A DNA stretch of 64,000 bases from Nocardioides panacisoli. Its GTDB lineage: Bacteria; Actinomycetota; Actinomycetes; Propionibacteriales; Nocardioidaceae. The stretch spans positions 372,001-436,000 of the forward strand of contig NZ_CP080409.1 of NCBI RefSeq assembly GCF_019448235.1, in the 5' to 3' direction. The position numbers were made by a program, and so were the translations under genes. The notes beneath the pieces were generated by a model that saw nothing but the letters and a program-made list of their open reading frames with translations, ran no database searches and was not told the DNA's origin. Position 1 is the first letter of the stretch; every line of letters begins with the position of its first letter. Positions 63,152-64,000 of this stretch are shown here, in pieces.

Positions 63152-63829
63152 TCAGCCCCCTGCCCACCAGGTCGGGGCGCTGTCGAGGAACTCCTCCCGC
63201 GGCAGCGTCCCGGCACCGGCGGGGACCACGCCGAGGAGGGGGACCCCACTGGTCCGCGACAGGTCCGCGCGATTGGTCGTCTCCGCCAGGCCGGGGGCAG
63301 CCGGCCAGGAGCCGATCACCAGGCCGTGGGGCTCGATGCCCCGGCCGCGCAGCGCACTGACGGTGAGCGCGGTGTGGTTCAGGGTTCCGAGGTCGGCGCG
63401 ACAGACCACGACGACCTCGACCGCGACCCCGTGGTCGGTGAGCTCGCAGACCAGGTCGAGCAGCGTGCCGCCCTCGGCATCGAGCCTGACGAGGAGGCCG
63501 CCGGCGCCCTCGACGACCACGCGGTCGTGGGAGGCGGCGAGCTCCCGGACCCGTTGCGCGTGCGCGGCCACGGCGGGCAGGGAGACCCCCTGTCGGCGGG
63601 CCGCGGTGTCCGGCGCCAGCGGGTCGTCGAGCACCACGAAGGTCTGCGCTCCCCGTCCGGTGAGCCGTTCGACCGTGGTCGCGTCACCCGGCTCGGCGGG
63701 ATCGATCATCCCGGTCTGGACGGGCTTGACCACGAGGGTGTCGGGCGGCGAGACCGCGGCCAGCGCTGCGGTCACGATCGTCTTGCCCACGTCGGTGTCG
63801 GTCCCGGTGACGACGACCACGCGCGTCAT
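63152..63829 (-). CDS. bioD: Dethiobiotin synthetase
   Basis: ATP-dependent closure of the ureido ring in biotin synthesis, 225 aa. The P-loop is GTDTDVGKT (residues 9-17), the substrate lysine lies in VVKPVQTG and the nucleotide site in VVEGAGGLLV. The start overlaps the bioF stop by 4 bases (ATGA), so the biotin genes are coupled. Confidence 0.95.
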   Translation of the reverse strand: MTRVVVVTGTDTDVGKTIVTAALAAVSPPDTLVVKPVQTGMIDPAEPGDATTVERLTGRGAQTFVVLDDPLAPDTAARRQGVSLPAVAAHAQRVRELAASHDRVVVEGAGGLLVRLDAEGGTLLDLVCELTDHGVAVEVVVVCRADLGTLNHTALTVSALRGRGIEPHGLVIGSWPAAPGLAETTNRADLSRTSGVPLLGVVPAGAGTLPREEFLDSAPTWWAGG

Positions 63830-64000
63830 CCGAACTCCTTGACGACCGACTGCAGTACGTCGGCCGCACGTTCCCAGTCCCCGGCGTCGATGCCGGCGTT
63901 GACGGTCACCCGCAGGCGGGAGATCCCGTCGGGCACTGAGGGTGGCCGGAAGCAGCCGACCCGCAGGCCCGCCGCAGCAGCCGCGTCACGTGCCGCGACG
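63826..64000 (-). CDS. bioF: 8-amino-7-oxononanoate synthase, C-terminal end only
   Basis: The frame is open to the window edge, leaving 57 C-terminal residues. They match the end of BioF: GLRVGCFRPPSVPDGISRLR followed by VTVNAG, the closing domain of this fold type I PLP enzyme, which joins pimeloyl thioester and alanine. bioD follows with a 4-base overlap. The start lies beyond 64000. Confidence 0.9.
   Translation of the reverse strand, partial: VAARDAAAAAGLRVGCFRPPSVPDGISRLRVTVNAGIDAGDWERAADVLQSVVKEFG

Overview
The window is chromosomal DNA of a very high G+C actinobacterium. Protein flavour, GTG starts, tight gene overlaps and the order iscS-mnmA-(MetE-like)-ligA-gatCAB ... ilvBNC ... 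serA ... leuB match the core gene order I remember from mycobacteria. The sequence style looks like Nocardioides or a relative (Nocardioidaceae); the genus is an inference. No tRNA, rRNA, insertion sequence, prophage or CRISPR array was seen.

Layout. 1-2.7 kb: end of an SLC13 transporter and an MFS transporter. 2.7-9 kb: tRNA thiolation (iscS, mnmA), a MetE-like protein, a hydrolase and ligA. 9-15.3 kb: a lipoprotein hydrolase, a SigE-type sigma factor with a membrane-anchored propeller partner, and gatCAB. 15.4-22 kb: a LuxR regulator, then a cobalamin riboswitch in front of a five-gene overlapping operon: a helical-barrel lipoprotein, a membrane-anchored DUF4430 protein and a cobalamin-type ECF transporter. 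The first two look like the two halves of animal transcobalamin/intrinsic factor encoded as separate genes. 22-31 kb: a GSDH lipoprotein and hydrolase pair, a DMT and an MFS transporter, ilvD, and small enzymes including a PCD-VOC fusion. 31-35.6 kb: ilvBNC behind a leader-peptide attenuator, and a DsbA-like protein. 35.6-41.3 kb: an ABC-2 exporter, serA, and a MocR regulator divergent from a YczE-type membrane protein.

41.4-52 kb holds a nine-gene, mostly overlapping cluster: TelA, a small partner, a CbxX-type AAA+ ATPase, a four-TM sensor-like protein, a coiled-coil protein, PknG, a PP2C phosphatase, a vWA protein and an FHA protein. Zinc knuckles recur on the kinase, phosphatase and FHA protein. 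It reads as one phospho-signalling device and sits between serA and leuB, which I recall as adjacent in mycobacteria.

52-64 kb: a methyltransferase, a short hydrophobic leader ORF and a 53-aa ORF, leuB, ilvE, a membrane Ser/Thr kinase, cimA behind what looks like a complete leader-peptide attenuator with isoleucine codons, a flavin reductase, an amidase, a secreted M14 peptidase, bioD, and the end of bioF.

Branched-chain amino acid synthesis (ilvD, ilvBNC, leuB, ilvE, cimA) is spread through the right half, with at least two attenuators. About 20 genes have a [T/C]ANNNT hexamer exactly 6-7 nt before the start codon, so leaderless transcription appears to be common here.
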